Positions 50,270 to 64,000 of a stretch of 64,000 nt of DNA are shown in pieces; position 1 is the first letter of the stretch; each line of letters opens with the position of its first letter. This DNA comes from Pseudomonas sp. NBRC 111124. GTDB taxonomy: Bacteria; Pseudomonadota; Gammaproteobacteria; Pseudomonadales; Pseudomonadaceae. Both the position numbers and the translations under genes were made by a program. A model generated the notes under the pieces. It worked only from the letters and a program-made list of their open reading frames with translations, was not told the DNA's origin and made no database searches. The stretch is from contig NZ_BCBA01000027.1 of the NCBI RefSeq assembly GCF_001320245.1, forward strand, positions 1 through 64,000, given 5' to 3'.

Positions 50270-51121
50270 TTATTCGGCGTTCTGTACTGCGGCGATCATG
50301 CGCACCACATCGACGGTCTCGGCCACATCATGGACGCGCAGAATACTGGCCCCCTTGGTCATGGCCAGAGCCGCCAGCGCCAGGCTGCCGTACAGTCGCT
50401 CACCGACCGGACGATCCAGCGTCAGGCCGATCATGCTCTTGCGCGAAACGCCCACCAGCAGCGGGCGCCCAAGGCGATAGAGCGCTTCCATGTGCTTGAA
50501 CAGGCTCAGGTTGTGCGCCAGTGTCTTGGCGAAACCGAAACCCGGATCAAGAATAATTCGTTCGGCAGGGATGCCCACCGCTGCGCAAGCGGCCATCCGC
50601 TGTTCAAGGTAGCGCGTTACGTCGGCGGTCACATCTTCGTAATGCGGGTTGTCCTGCATATTCCCGGGCTCGCCACGCATGTGCATCAGGCAAACCGGCA
50701 ACCCGGTGTCCGCCGCTGCATCCAGCGCTCCATCGCGCTCCAGGGCGCGCACGTCATTGATCAGGCCTGCCCCAAGGCGGGCCGACTCGCGTATGACCGC
50801 AGGCGTCGAGGTATCAACCGAAATGACCACGTCGAAGCGACTGTTGATGGCCTCGACCATCGGCGCCACGCGCTCGATCTCTTCGGTAACCGAAACCGCG
50901 CGCGCGCCGGGACGGGTCGACTCGCCACCGATGTCGATCAGCGTGGCGCCTGCCTCGATCATCGCCTCGGCATGGCGCAACGCTTCATCGCGCTGACTGA
51001 AGCGCCCGCCATCGGAGAAGGAATCGGGAGTGATGTTGAGAATACCCATGACATGGGTACGGGAAAGGTCAAGAACCCGGTTGCCGCAAGGCAACCGGGT
51101 CGGGTACTGCACTGAGCTCAT
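50270..51121 (-). CDS. folP: Dihydropteroate synthase
   Basis: FolP joins dihydropterin pyrophosphate to p-aminobenzoate and is the sulfonamide target; its substrate is made by FolK (26790). It has 283 residues with [24 protein letters not shown] and [10 protein letters not shown]. An 11-bp hairpin falls in codons 8-16, early in the gene. It starts eight bases after the ftsH stop, so they share a transcript. Confidence 0.97.
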   Translation of the reverse strand: MSSVQYPTRLPCGNRVLDLSRTHVMGILNITPDSFSDGGRFSQRDEALRHAEAMIEAGATLIDIGGESTRPGARAVSVTEEIERVAPMVEAINSRFDVVISVDTSTPAVIRESARLGAGLINDVRALERDGALDAAADTGLPVCLMHMRGEPGNMQDNPHYEDVTADVTRYLEQRMAACAAVGIPAERIILDPGFGFAKTLAHNLSLFKHMEALYRLGRPLLVGVSRKSMIGLTLDRPVGERLYGSLALAALAMTKGASILRVHDVAETVDVVRMIAAVQNAE

Positions 51122-51129
51122 AGATGCCC

Positions 51130-53043
51130 TTAGTGTTGAGCTGCCGGGCCGCCGATCGGCGATTCCGGGCGATCATTCTGGGCAGTCGGGGTGCCCGAAT
51201 CCTTGTCATCGTCCCAATCACGGGGTTCGCGCGGAGTACGGCCCGCCATGATGTCGTCAATCTGATCGGCATCGATGGTCTCGTACTTCATCAGGGCTTC
51301 GGTCATTGCTTCGAGCTTGTCGCGGTTGTCGATCAGCAGCTGCTTGGCCGTGGCATAGCATTGGTCAATGATGCTGCGCACTTCGGAGTCGATCAGCTTG
51401 GCAGTCTCGCCCGACACGCTGGCATGCTGGCTGCCGGCGCTACGGCCGAGGAACACCTCGCCCTCCTCTTCGGCATACATCAGCGGACCGAGTTTTTCCG
51501 ACAGACCCCACTTGGTGACCATGTTGCGGGCGATCTGGCTGGCTCGCATGATGTCGTTGGAAGCACCGGTGGTGACGCCATCGAAGCCCAGGGTCATTTC
51601 CTCGGCGATACGGCCGCCGTACAGCGAACAGATCTGGCTGATCAGTGCACGCTTGGACAGGCTGTAGCGGTCTTCTTCCGGCAGGAACATGGTCACACCC
51701 AGGGCCCGACCACGCGGGATGATCGAAACCTTGTAGACCGGATCGTGCTCAGGCACCAGGCGACCGACAATTGCGTGGCCAGCCTCGTGATAGGCGGTGT
51801 TCCTCTTTTCTTTCTCGGACATGACCATGGTCTTGCGCTCGGCGCCCATCATGATCTTGTCCTTGGCCAGCTCGAACTCTTTCATTTCGACCAGGCGCTT
51901 GTTGGAGCGAGCGGCAAACAGCGAAGCCTCGTTGACCAGGTTTGCCAGGTCGGCACCGGAGAAGCCTGGGGTACCACGGGCAATGACCGCCGGGTTGACG
52001 TTTTCGCCAACTGGCACCTTGCGCATGTGCACCTTGAGGATCTGCTCGCGACCACGGATATCCGGCAGGCCGACCACGACCTGACGGTCGAAGCGACCAG
52101 GGCGCAGCAGTGCAGGGTCGAGCACGTCCGGGCGGTTGGTGGCGGCAATGACGATGATGCCATCGTTCATTTCGAAGCCGTCCATTTCCACAAGCAACTG
52201 GTTGAGGGTCTGCTCACGCTCGTCGTGACCACCGCCCATGCCGGCGCCACGGTGACGACCGACGGCATCGATTTCATCGATGAAGATGATGCACGGCGCG
52301 TGCTTCTTGGCCTGCTCGAACATGTCACGAACACGGCTAGCACCCACACCGACGAACATCTCGACGAAGTCGGAACCGGAAATGGTGAAGAACGGCACTT
52401 TCGCCTCACCGGCAATGGCCTTGGCCAGCAAGGTCTTACCGGTACCGGGTGGGCCGACCATCAGCACACCGCGAGGGATACGGCCGCCCAGGCGCTGGAA
52501 CTTGCCTGGATCACGCAGGAATTCAACCAGTTCGCCAACCTCTTCCTTGGCCTCGTCGCAACCGGCGACGTCAGCCAGGGTAGTCTTGACCTGGTCTTCG
52601 GACAGCAGGCGCGCCTTGCTCTTGCCGAAGCTCATCGGCCCGCCCTTGCCGCCTGCACCACCTTGCATCTGGCGCATGAAGAACATGAACACGGCGATGA
52701 TCACCAGGATCGGGAAGCTTGCCACCAGCAGCTGAGTCCAGATGCTCTGCTGCTCAGGCTGCTTGCCTTCGACGACCACGTGATTGTCGACCAGGTCGCC
52801 GATCAGGCCATTGTCGGTGATGGCCGGGCGAACGGTCTTGAAGTTGTCACCATCGGCACGCTTGCCGGTAATGATGTAGCCGTCGACGGTCACACGCTCG
52901 ACCTTGCCATCCTTGACCTGCTGGATGAAGTCGGAATAGTTGAGGGTCTGCGGCTCGTTAGGGCTGGAGAAGTTGTTCATCACCGTCACCAGGACAGCTG
53001 CGATGATCAACCACAGGATCAGATTCTTTGCCATGTCGTTCAA
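51130..53043 (-). CDS. ftsH: ATP-dependent zinc metalloprotease FtsH
   Basis: FtsH is the hexameric membrane AAA+ protease that degrades sigma-32, LpxC and misfolded membrane proteins. It has 637 residues with two N-terminal membrane segments (about 8-24 and 105-123). The AAA domain has GPPGTGKT and the RPGRFDRQ arginine fingers. The protease domain has HEAGH (His419, His423). The TTG at 53043 has AGAGGG six bases upstream, so I prefer it; the in-frame ATG at 53034 is the alternative. The C-terminal tail is Pro/Asp-rich. Confidence 0.96.
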   Translation of the reverse strand: MNDMAKNLILWLIIAAVLVTVMNNFSSPNEPQTLNYSDFIQQVKDGKVERVTVDGYIITGKRADGDNFKTVRPAITDNGLIGDLVDNHVVVEGKQPEQQSIWTQLLVASFPILVIIAVFMFFMRQMQGGAGGKGGPMSFGKSKARLLSEDQVKTTLADVAGCDEAKEEVGELVEFLRDPGKFQRLGGRIPRGVLMVGPPGTGKTLLAKAIAGEAKVPFFTISGSDFVEMFVGVGASRVRDMFEQAKKHAPCIIFIDEIDAVGRHRGAGMGGGHDEREQTLNQLLVEMDGFEMNDGIIVIAATNRPDVLDPALLRPGRFDRQVVVGLPDIRGREQILKVHMRKVPVGENVNPAVIARGTPGFSGADLANLVNEASLFAARSNKRLVEMKEFELAKDKIMMGAERKTMVMSEKEKRNTAYHEAGHAIVGRLVPEHDPVYKVSIIPRGRALGVTMFLPEEDRYSLSKRALISQICSLYGGRIAEEMTLGFDGVTTGASNDIMRASQIARNMVTKWGLSEKLGPLMYAEEEGEVFLGRSAGSQHASVSGETAKLIDSEVRSIIDQCYATAKQLLIDNRDKLEAMTEALMKYETIDADQIDDIMAGRTPREPRDWDDDKDSGTPTAQNDRPESPIGGPAAQH

Positions 53044-53237
53044 TTCGCTACCCTCTGAGGCCGGCGCACGACGCAGCCGTGCCTCGCATGATATTCATCG
53101 CCCTAACTTACTACATTACCTACGCATCCGCAGGCACCGTCTGTAACCCTTTGTGAAAGCTAGACTACACGAAGTTCGGACGATCCTGACGCCGCGGCCG
53201 ATTGGAAATAACTATCAGCCACCGCGCTTCACGCCTT

Positions 53238-53864
53238 TCAAACGCCTTTGAAACCTTTGCCCAACAAGTACTGCTCGCGAGAACGGTCCCGCGAAGAGGA
53301 CGGCTTGCGCATTTGTACCTTGTCGAACTTGGTGCGCACATCCTTCAGGTACATATCGAAGCCTTCGCCCTGGAAAATCTTGATCAGGAAATCACCGCCA
53401 GGCTTCAGTACGCGGGTTGCCAGGTCCAGGGCCAGCTCGCAGAGAAACATGGCGCGCGGCATGTCCACTTCTGGCGTACCACTCATATTGGGGGCCATGT
53501 CGGAAATCACAAGGTCTACATGCGAATCGCCGACCGCCTGCAGAATCTGCTGGAGCACTGCGTCATCCGTGAAGTCACCCTGAATGAAGGTCACATCCGG
53601 GATCGAGTCCATTTCCAGGATGTCGGACGCGATCAGGCGACCCTGTCCACCAATCAGACGACTGGTCACCTGCGACCAGCCACCCGGGGCCGCGCCGAGG
53701 TCGATTACACTCATGCCAGGACGGATCAGACGGTCCTTTTCCTGGATCTCAAGGAGTTTGTAGCTCGCACGCGAGCGATAGCCATCCTTCTGCGCCTGTT
53801 TCACAAAAGGGTCGTTGAAATGCTCTCGCAGCCAGTTTGCGCTGCTTTTGGAACGTTGTACCAC
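53238..53864 (-). CDS. rlmE: 23S rRNA 2'-O-ribose methyltransferase RlmE
   Basis: RlmE (FtsJ/RrmJ) methylates U2552 of 23S rRNA late in 50S assembly. It has 208 residues with the SAM site [13 protein letters not shown] and the catalytic tetrad elements SDMAPNMSG and [16 protein letters not shown]. It starts at GTG 53864. It is upstream of ftsH in the usual order and divergent from yhbY. Confidence 0.96.
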   Translation of the reverse strand: MVQRSKSSANWLREHFNDPFVKQAQKDGYRSRASYKLLEIQEKDRLIRPGMSVIDLGAAPGGWSQVTSRLIGGQGRLIASDILEMDSIPDVTFIQGDFTDDAVLQQILQAVGDSHVDLVISDMAPNMSGTPEVDMPRAMFLCELALDLATRVLKPGGDFLIKIFQGEGFDMYLKDVRTKFDKVQMRKPSSSRDRSREQYLLGKGFKGV

Positions 53865-53966
53865 GGGGCACCTCGATGATATGCGTCGTGATTGACTGGG
53901 CGGAGCCGGTGGCCCTCGGGTAAAATGCCGGTCAATTTTACAGAATCAGACGGAAAGGGTCAGATT

Positions 53967-54275
53967 ATGCCGCTCAATAACGAGCAGAAGAAGCAATACA
54001 AGTCCATTGGTCATGACCTGAAGCCGGTCCTGATCGTTGCTGGCAACGGTTTGAACGAAGGCGTTGTCGCCGAATTGGAGCGTGCGCTGGTCGATCACGA
54101 ACTGATCAAGGTCGAAATTCGCTCGGAAGATCGCGAAGAGCGCGCCGCTGTGATTGCCGAACTGTGCAAGGCCGGCCGCGCCGAACTGGTACAGACCATC
54201 GGCAAGAAGGCGCTGATCTATCGCAAGAATCCGCAGCCGAACAAGCAGCTGTCCAACATCCACCGTTACAAGTGA
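53967..54275 (+). CDS. yhbY: YhbY-type CRM-domain RNA-binding protein
   Basis: This 102-residue CRM (KH-like) protein associates with pre-50S ribosomes. The motif LKPVLIVAGNGLNEGVVAELERAL and the later VQTIGKKALIYRKNP identify it. The ATG at 53967 was chosen by conservation, with AAAGGGTCAG upstream. It is divergent from rlmE, another 50S factor, over a 100-base spacer. Confidence 0.95.
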   Translation: MPLNNEQKKQYKSIGHDLKPVLIVAGNGLNEGVVAELERALVDHELIKVEIRSEDREERAAVIAELCKAGRAELVQTIGKKALIYRKNPQPNKQLSNIHRYK

Positions 54276-54287
54276 CGGTGGCTCCGC

Positions 54288-54737
54288 TCAGTGGCGCGCC
54301 TGGCGCGCCCTGACCGGGACCGGTTGGGCCACCAGCACGATGCCGGAAAAGCCCAACACGAGAAAACAGAACATCTGCCAGCGCTCGCCGACCGAGATGC
54401 CATAGCGCAAGGTGTAATACCCCACGCAGGCCGCAAAGCCCAACAACAGCATCTGCCCGCGAAACTGCCGCCACCAAGCCGCCAGGCCGTCCACCCTCGC
54501 CAGCACCGCCAGCTGGGTCAACAAGCCAAGCAACGCCACGCCGATCAACCAGCGGTCGATCTGTCCGGCGACGTCCTGCACCAGCAAGGGTGCCAGGCCA
54601 CTGACTTTCAGCGCCGGCACCAGCCCCACATGGAACACCCACAGGCCACCGACCCAGAAAACCTGGGCCAGCTGCCAGAGGATCCCTTCGAGGGATGGCG
54701 CCCGCAGGCGCCGGTCAGATGTGTTTGACTTCGACAA
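54288..54737 (-). CDS. DUF4149-family membrane protein
   Basis: This small protein of up to 149 residues has four hydrophobic segments (about 20-42, 62-82, 92-112 and 118-138), with FWVGGLWVFHVGLVPAL typical of the DUF4149 family, whose function is unknown. No ATG is available. The TTG at 54737 lies inside the greA 3' end, giving a 23-base overlap; a later CTG or TTG start is possible. It is convergent with yhbY and probably co-transcribed with greA. Confidence 0.75.
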   Translation of the reverse strand: MSKSNTSDRRLRAPSLEGILWQLAQVFWVGGLWVFHVGLVPALKVSGLAPLLVQDVAGQIDRWLIGVALLGLLTQLAVLARVDGLAAWWRQFRGQMLLLGFAACVGYYTLRYGISVGERWQMFCFLVLGFSGIVLVAQPVPVRARQARH

Positions 54738-55193
54738 TCTCGTACTCGACCGTACCGCTTGGCGTCTTCACCACCACGGTGTCACCTTCTTCCTTGCCAA
54801 TGATGGCACGAGCGATCGGTGCACTGCTCGAAAGCTTGCCGATTTTCACGTCAGCTTCATCTTCGCCGACGATCTGGTAGGTCACTTCGTCATCCGTCTC
54901 GGTGTTGGCCAGCACCACGGTGGTGCCGAAAATCACCTTGCCGGTGTGGGGAATGGTAGTGACATCGATCACCACCGAGTTCTGCAGACGGCCCTCGATA
55001 TCGCGGATACGCGCCTCGACCATGCCCTGCTCTTCACGGGCGGCATGGTATTCGGCGTTTTCCTTGAGGTCGCCCAGCTCACGCGCTTCGCCAATGGCTT
55101 GGCTCAGGCGTGGGCGCTCGGTCTTGCTCAGGAACAGATGCTCTTCTTCCAGGGCGCGAGCGCCCTGGACGGTCATCGGGTATTTGGTAATGC

Positions 55194-55197
<4 letters not shown>
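54715..55197 (-). CDS. greA: Transcript cleavage factor GreA
   Basis: GreA enters the RNA polymerase secondary channel and triggers cleavage of backtracked RNA, the same channel DksA uses. It has 160 residues: an N-terminal coiled coil with the acidic tip region [20 protein letters not shown] (Asp and Glu that hold Mg2+) and a C-terminal FKBP-like domain. Its ATG overlaps the carB stop as ATGA, so greA is coupled to carAB. Confidence 0.97.
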
Positions 55198-58415
<3,218 letters not shown>

Positions 58416-58521
58416 GGTTGTCACTCAAATCCGCGGGTCAGTCGGCAAGCCGTCTTGAACAATCTGGGTCAGGCGCTTCCGGGCGCGGCGCGAGCCGGCC
58501 CGGGGCCTTGATGCAGGATGC

Positions 58522-59658
58522 TCAGCGGCGCTTGGCCATGGCATCGGTGAAACGATCGAACAGTGGCGCGACGTCGGTCGGGCCTGGGCTCGCTTCAGGG
58601 TGGCCCTGGAAGCTGAACGCGCTCTTGTCGGTGCGTTCGATACCCTGGAGGGTGCCGTCGAACAGCGACTTGTGGATGGCGCGGACATTGCCCGGCAGGG
58701 TGGCTTCGTCAACGGCGAAACCGTGGTTCTGGCTAGTGATCATGACCACGCCGGTGTCCAGGTCCTGGACCGGGTGGTTGGCACCGTGGTGACCGTGGCC
58801 CATCTTCACGGTCTTGGCGCCGGAGGCCAGGGCCAGCAGCTGGTGGCCAAGGCAGATGCCGAATACCGGGATCTCGGTTTCCAGGATTTCCTTGATCGCC
58901 TGGATCGCGTAGTCGCATGGCTCCGGATCACCAGGGCCGTTGGACAGGAACACGCCATCCGGATTCAGTGCCAGCACTTCGCTGGCCGGGGTCTGGGCAG
59001 GTACCACGGTCACGCGGCAGCCGCGGGCGACGAGCATGCGCAGGATGTTCAGCTTTACGCCATAGTCGAAGGCGACCACGTGGTACGGCAGGTCGGCAGC
59101 ATCGATGGTCGGGTGGCTGTCGGTTTTCAGTTCCCACACGCTGGAGCGCCACTCGTAGCGTTCCTTGGTGGAAACGACCTTGGCCAGGTCCATGCCCTTC
59201 AGGCCTGGGAAGGCACGGGCAGCGGCGATGGCCTGCTCTTCGGTGATGTTGTCACCCGCAAGGATGCAGCCATTCTGAGCGCCCTTTTCACGCAGGATAC
59301 GGGTCAGGCGGCGGGTGTCGATGCCAGCGATTGCAACGACGTTGTTGGCCTTCAGGTATTCAGGCAGCGACTGGGTATTACGCCAGTTGCTGGCCAGCAG
59401 CGGCAGGTCACGGATGACCAGGCCAGCGGACCAGACACGGTTCGACTCGGCGTCCTCCGGCGTGGTGCCGGTGTTGCCGATGTGCGGGTAGGTCAGGGTA
59501 ACGATTTGCTGCGAATAGGAAGGGTCTGTAAGGATTTCCTGGTAGCCGGTCATAGCGGTGTTGAATACCACCTCACCGACGGTCTGACCGTCGGCACCGA
59601 TGGCTTCACCGCGGAAAATACTGCCGTCGGCAAGGGCGAGTATGGCTGGCTTTGTCAA
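58522..59658 (-). CDS. carA: Carbamoyl-phosphate synthase small (glutaminase) subunit
   Basis: CarA hydrolyses glutamine and channels ammonia to CarB. It has 378 residues. The class I amidotransferase triad is visible as Cys in GICLGHQ, and His and Glu in HPEAS. The start is TTG at 59658 ([12 protein letters not shown]), with GGGAGGT just upstream; the ATG eight codons earlier would place that site inside the gene. It lies 106 bases before carB. Its long leader suggests attenuation. Confidence 0.95.
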   Translation of the reverse strand: MTKPAILALADGSIFRGEAIGADGQTVGEVVFNTAMTGYQEILTDPSYSQQIVTLTYPHIGNTGTTPEDAESNRVWSAGLVIRDLPLLASNWRNTQSLPEYLKANNVVAIAGIDTRRLTRILREKGAQNGCILAGDNITEEQAIAAARAFPGLKGMDLAKVVSTKERYEWRSSVWELKTDSHPTIDAADLPYHVVAFDYGVKLNILRMLVARGCRVTVVPAQTPASEVLALNPDGVFLSNGPGDPEPCDYAIQAIKEILETEIPVFGICLGHQLLALASGAKTVKMGHGHHGANHPVQDLDTGVVMITSQNHGFAVDEATLPGNVRAIHKSLFDGTLQGIERTDKSAFSFQGHPEASPGPTDVAPLFDRFTDAMAKRR

Positions 59659-59703
59659 GAAGACCTCCCGTAAATCAAGCATGAAAGGGCGATCGCAGGT
59701 TGC

Positions 59704-59742
59704 AAAAAAGCGGAGTGACGTATGGACACGTCACCCCGCTTT
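59704..59742 (-). terminator. Attenuator-type terminator in the carA leader
   Basis: On the minus strand AAAGCGG...GTGACGT pairs with ACGTCAC...CCGCTTT (7 + 7 bp around one mismatch) and is followed by six T. It lies 45 bases upstream of carA, after the leader ORF, where a regulatory terminator belongs. It may also end dapB transcription. Confidence 0.8.
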
Positions 59743-59768
59743 CATGTGCTGAATTCAATTCGCTGCGC

Positions 59769-59803
59769 GCTTTTAGTGGACACACTAAAGCTGTAGCTTA
59801 CAG
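59769..59803 (-). promoter_or_regulatory. Two mutually exclusive hairpins in the carA leader
   Basis: CTGTA-GCT-TACAG (59791-59803, overlapping the leader ORF stop) and GCTTTTAGTG / CACTAAAGC (59769-59791) share bases, so only one can form at a time. This is the layout of an attenuation switch. Confidence 0.55.
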
Positions 59804-59848
59804 AAAAGTGCGTTTTCGGTCTACCGCATATGTGTCTCTTAAACACAT
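59798..59848 (-). CDS. Putative 16-residue carA leader peptide
   Basis: The ORF reads MCLRDTYAVDRKRTFL and stops with TAA about 55 bases before the leader terminator. Three of its 16 residues are arginine (AGA, CGA, CGC), fitting control by charged tRNA-Arg, since arginine is an end product of carbamoyl phosphate. A leader peptide has been described for P. aeruginosa carA. The ribosome site is weak, so expression is uncertain. Confidence 0.55.
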   Translation of the reverse strand: MCLRDTYAVDRKRTFL

Positions 59849-59882
59849 GATTGCGACAGAGGGCGCAGCGGACTTGAACTGA

Positions 59883-61819
<1,937 letters not shown>

Positions 61820-61972
61820 AGGTCATTTGCACCTTTTGGGGCGTCAGGCATCTGCGCCGCGCCGTCAGCACCTGCCTGCGCACCACGAATGGCTCAGACA
61901 AATGCTGTAAAAAATCTCGAATTCCAGATACGCCAACGCGGGAGCAAGCCCCCGCGCGGCGACATCCTACCA

Positions 61973-61996
61973 GTTCACCGGCACACGCCGGTGAAC
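61973..61996 (-). terminator. Hairpin after dnaK
   Basis: Perfect 10-bp stem GTTCACCGGC / GCCGGTGAAC with an ACAC loop in the dnaK-dnaJ gap, 21 bases after the dnaK stop. It lacks a T-run; it may lower dnaJ expression relative to dnaK rather than fully terminate. Confidence 0.5.
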
Positions 61997-62016
61997 GGGT
62001 CGACAGCATGCAACGA

Positions 62017-63942
62017 TTACTTCTTGTCGTCGCCTTTCACTTCTTCGAACTCGGCGTCAACCACGTCATCGTGCTTGGCTTCCGGCTCGGCTTGCTGAGC
62101 GCCGCCCTGAGGCTGTTCGGCTTGCTGCTCGGCGTACATCTTCTGAGCAACTGGAGCCGAAACCTTGGACAGCTCTTCGACCTTGGCGTCGATGGCAGCC
62201 TTGTCGTCGCCTTTGACAGCAGCTTCCAGGGCAACCACGGCAGCTTCGATCGCGGTCTTCTCTTCAGCAGTGACCTTGTCACCGGCGTCAACGACCATCT
62301 TGCGAGTCGAGTGCACCAGCGCGTCACCTTGGTTACGGGCAGCGGCCAGCTCTTCGAACTTGCGGTCTTCCTCGGCGTTGGCCTCGGCGTCACGCACCAT
62401 GCGCTCGATTTCTTCGTCGGACAGGCCGGAGTTGGCCTTGATCACGATCGACTGAGCCTTGCCGGTGGCCTTGTCTTTGGCGCCGACGTGCAGGATGCCG
62501 TTGGCGTCGATATCGAAGGTCACTTCAATTTGCGGTACGCCACGTGGTGCTGGCGGAATGTCAGCCAGGTCGAACTTGCCCAGCGACTTGTTCTGCGCAG
62601 CCTGCTTACGCTCACCCTGCAGCACGTGAATGGTCACGGCACCCTGGTTGTCGTCGGCAGTCGAGAACACCTGCGACTTCTTGGTCGGAATGGTGGTGTT
62701 CTTCTCGATCAGCGCGGTCATCACGCCGCCCATGGTTTCGATACCCAGGGTCAGCGGGCTGACGTCCAGCAGCAGTACGTCTTTCACGTCACCGGCCAGT
62801 ACGGCACCCTGGATGGCAGCACCCATGGCCACGGCTTCGTCCGGGTTGACGTCCTTGCGCGCTTCTTTACCGAAGAAGTCGGCAACGGCCTTCTGCACCA
62901 TCGGCATACGGGTCTGGCCACCGACCAGGATCACATCGTCGATCTTGCTGACGTCGATGCCGGCGTCTTTCAGCGCGATGCGGCAAGGCTCGATGGTACG
63001 GTTGACCAAGTCTTCGACCAGCGACTCCAGCTTGGCGCGGGAGATCTTCACGTTCAGGTGCTTCGGACCGGTGGCGTCTGCAGTGATGTACGGCAGGTTG
63101 ACGTCGGTCGACTGGGCCGAGGACAGCTCGATCTTGGCTTTTTCAGCAGCTTCTTTCAGACGCTGCAGGGCCAGTGGATCGTTCTTCAGGTCCATGCCGG
63201 ACTCTTTCTTGAACTCGTCGACAAGGTAGTCGATCAGGCGCATGTCGAAGTCTTCACCACCCAGGAAGGTGTCGCCGTTGGTGGCCAGTACTTCGAACTG
63301 GTGCTCACCGTCGACTTCGGCGATTTCGATAACCGAAACGTCGAAGGTACCACCACCCAGGTCATAAACGATGACGGTGTGGTCGCCCTTGGCCTTGTCC
63401 ATGCCGTAGGCCAGTGCAGCAGCGGTCGGCTCGTTGATGATGCGCTTGACGTCCAGGCCGGCGATGCGACCGGCATCCTTGGTAGCCTGGCGCTGGCTGT
63501 CGTTGAAGTAGGCCGGAACGGTGATGACCGCTTCGGTGACAGGCTCGCCGAGGTAGTCTTCGGCAGTCTTCTTCATCTTTTTCAGGACTTCGGCGCTGAT
63601 CTGTGGTGGCGCCATGTCCTTGCCGCTGGCCTGCACCCAAGCGTCGCCGTTACCGCCTTTGACGATCTTGTATGGCACCAGCTTGATGTCTTTCTGCACG
63701 ACTTCTTCATCGAAGCGACGGCCGATCAGGCGCTTCACGGCGAACAGGGTGTTGTGCGGGTTGGTGACAGCCTGACGCTTGGCCGACTGGCCCACCAGGA
63801 TTTCGCCGTCGTTGGCGTAGGCCACGATCGAAGGGGTAGTACGCGCGCCTTCGGCGTTTTCGATGACCTTGACGTTACCGTTTTCCAGAATGGAGACGCA
63901 CGAGTTGGTGGTCCCCAGGTCGATACCGATGATTTTGCCCAT
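62017..63942 (-). CDS. dnaK: Chaperone DnaK (Hsp70)
   Basis: DnaK refolds and holds proteins with DnaJ and GrpE. It has 641 residues: the ATPase domain (about 1-385) with [23 protein letters not shown] and [10 protein letters not shown], the hydrophobic linker [10 protein letters not shown], the substrate-binding domain and an acidic C-terminal tail ending [16 protein letters not shown] precedes the ATG. grpE would be expected immediately upstream, beyond the window edge. Confidence 0.98.
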   Translation of the reverse strand: MGKIIGIDLGTTNSCVSILENGNVKVIENAEGARTTPSIVAYANDGEILVGQSAKRQAVTNPHNTLFAVKRLIGRRFDEEVVQKDIKLVPYKIVKGGNGDAWVQASGKDMAPPQISAEVLKKMKKTAEDYLGEPVTEAVITVPAYFNDSQRQATKDAGRIAGLDVKRIINEPTAAALAYGMDKAKGDHTVIVYDLGGGTFDVSVIEIAEVDGEHQFEVLATNGDTFLGGEDFDMRLIDYLVDEFKKESGMDLKNDPLALQRLKEAAEKAKIELSSAQSTDVNLPYITADATGPKHLNVKISRAKLESLVEDLVNRTIEPCRIALKDAGIDVSKIDDVILVGGQTRMPMVQKAVADFFGKEARKDVNPDEAVAMGAAIQGAVLAGDVKDVLLLDVSPLTLGIETMGGVMTALIEKNTTIPTKKSQVFSTADDNQGAVTIHVLQGERKQAAQNKSLGKFDLADIPPAPRGVPQIEVTFDIDANGILHVGAKDKATGKAQSIVIKANSGLSDEEIERMVRDAEANAEEDRKFEELAAARNQGDALVHSTRKMVVDAGDKVTAEEKTAIEAAVVALEAAVKGDDKAAIDAKVEELSKVSAPVAQKMYAEQQAEQPQGGAQQAEPEAKHDDVVDAEFEEVKGDDKK

Positions 63943-64000
63943 GTTTACTCTCCCGAAACTTGAATTTGGCGGCAGCGGCTACTGTCGTGGCCAACTGCGG

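Noticed and set aside
62008..63963. 651-codon open frame opposite dnaK
   Set aside because: Antisense shadow of dnaK; no start signal and no family features.

Overview
This 64-kb window is core chromosome from a fluorescent Pseudomonas, almost certainly of the P. putida group. The evidence is the gene order (ilvIHC-pssA, phuTUVW beside prrF, dksA-gluQ-cbrX-cbrA-cbrB-crcZ-pcnB-folK-panBC-pgi-acs, the rimP-nusA-infB-rbfA-truB-rpsO-pnp cluster, ftsH-folP-glmM-tpiA-secG, carAB-greA, dnaKJ-dapB), the GC-rich codon use, and 35-bp P. putida-type REP elements. I found no prophage, insertion sequence, integron or CRISPR array. Coding density is high and no region has clearly foreign base composition.

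Layout. At 1-123 a strong leftward promoter with a GC-rich discriminator looks like an rRNA-operon P1 promoter firing out of the window. 154-6400: msrPQ methionine sulfoxide repair, phosphatidylserine synthase and the branched-chain operon ilvIHC. 6500-10000: a yqcC-like gene, a TPR lipoprotein and PBP1b (mrcB). 10100-12121: a kinase-like fusion and a TfoX C-domain protein. 12140-16400: an iron/heme island with one copy of the Fur-controlled sRNA PrrF, the heme importer phuTUV, the ChaN-like lipoprotein phuW and a small Rieske protein. 16354-19849: sfsA, an aminotransferase, dksA, gluQ. 20079-25280: the CbrAB carbon/nitrogen two-component system with the overlapping small gene cbrX and the Hfq/Crc-sequestering RNA CrcZ behind a sigma-54 promoter. 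25402-33958: pcnB-folK, panBC, pgi, acs and an MpaB-like gene. 34037-38234: a large DUF748 protein, small VOC and ABM proteins, a BON-domain protein. 38497-48846: the leftward translation/RNA-decay cluster, two tRNA genes, secG and tpiA. 48913-55197: glmM, folP, ftsH, rlmE, yhbY, a DUF4149 gene and greA. 55194-63942: carAB with an attenuator-like leader, dapB, dnaJ and dnaK.

Regulatory logic is the richest part. Three global systems sit close together: iron (Fur box, PrrF, phu operon), carbon catabolite control (CbrAB to CrcZ, with six A-rich Hfq/Crc motifs visible) and growth-rate/stringent control (DksA, plus an rrn-type promoter of the class DksA regulates). Attenuation-like leaders precede carA and possibly ilvI, and unexplained inverted repeats lie upstream of panB, at the start of the MpaB-like gene and between the VOC and ABM genes.

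I did not find a clearly new multi-gene system. The best candidates for a second look are non-coding: the solitary prrF, the crcZ/cbrX region, the car leader, the panB upstream region and the start-codon hairpin after acs. All functional calls rest on reading the sequence and recalling family features; no searches were run.
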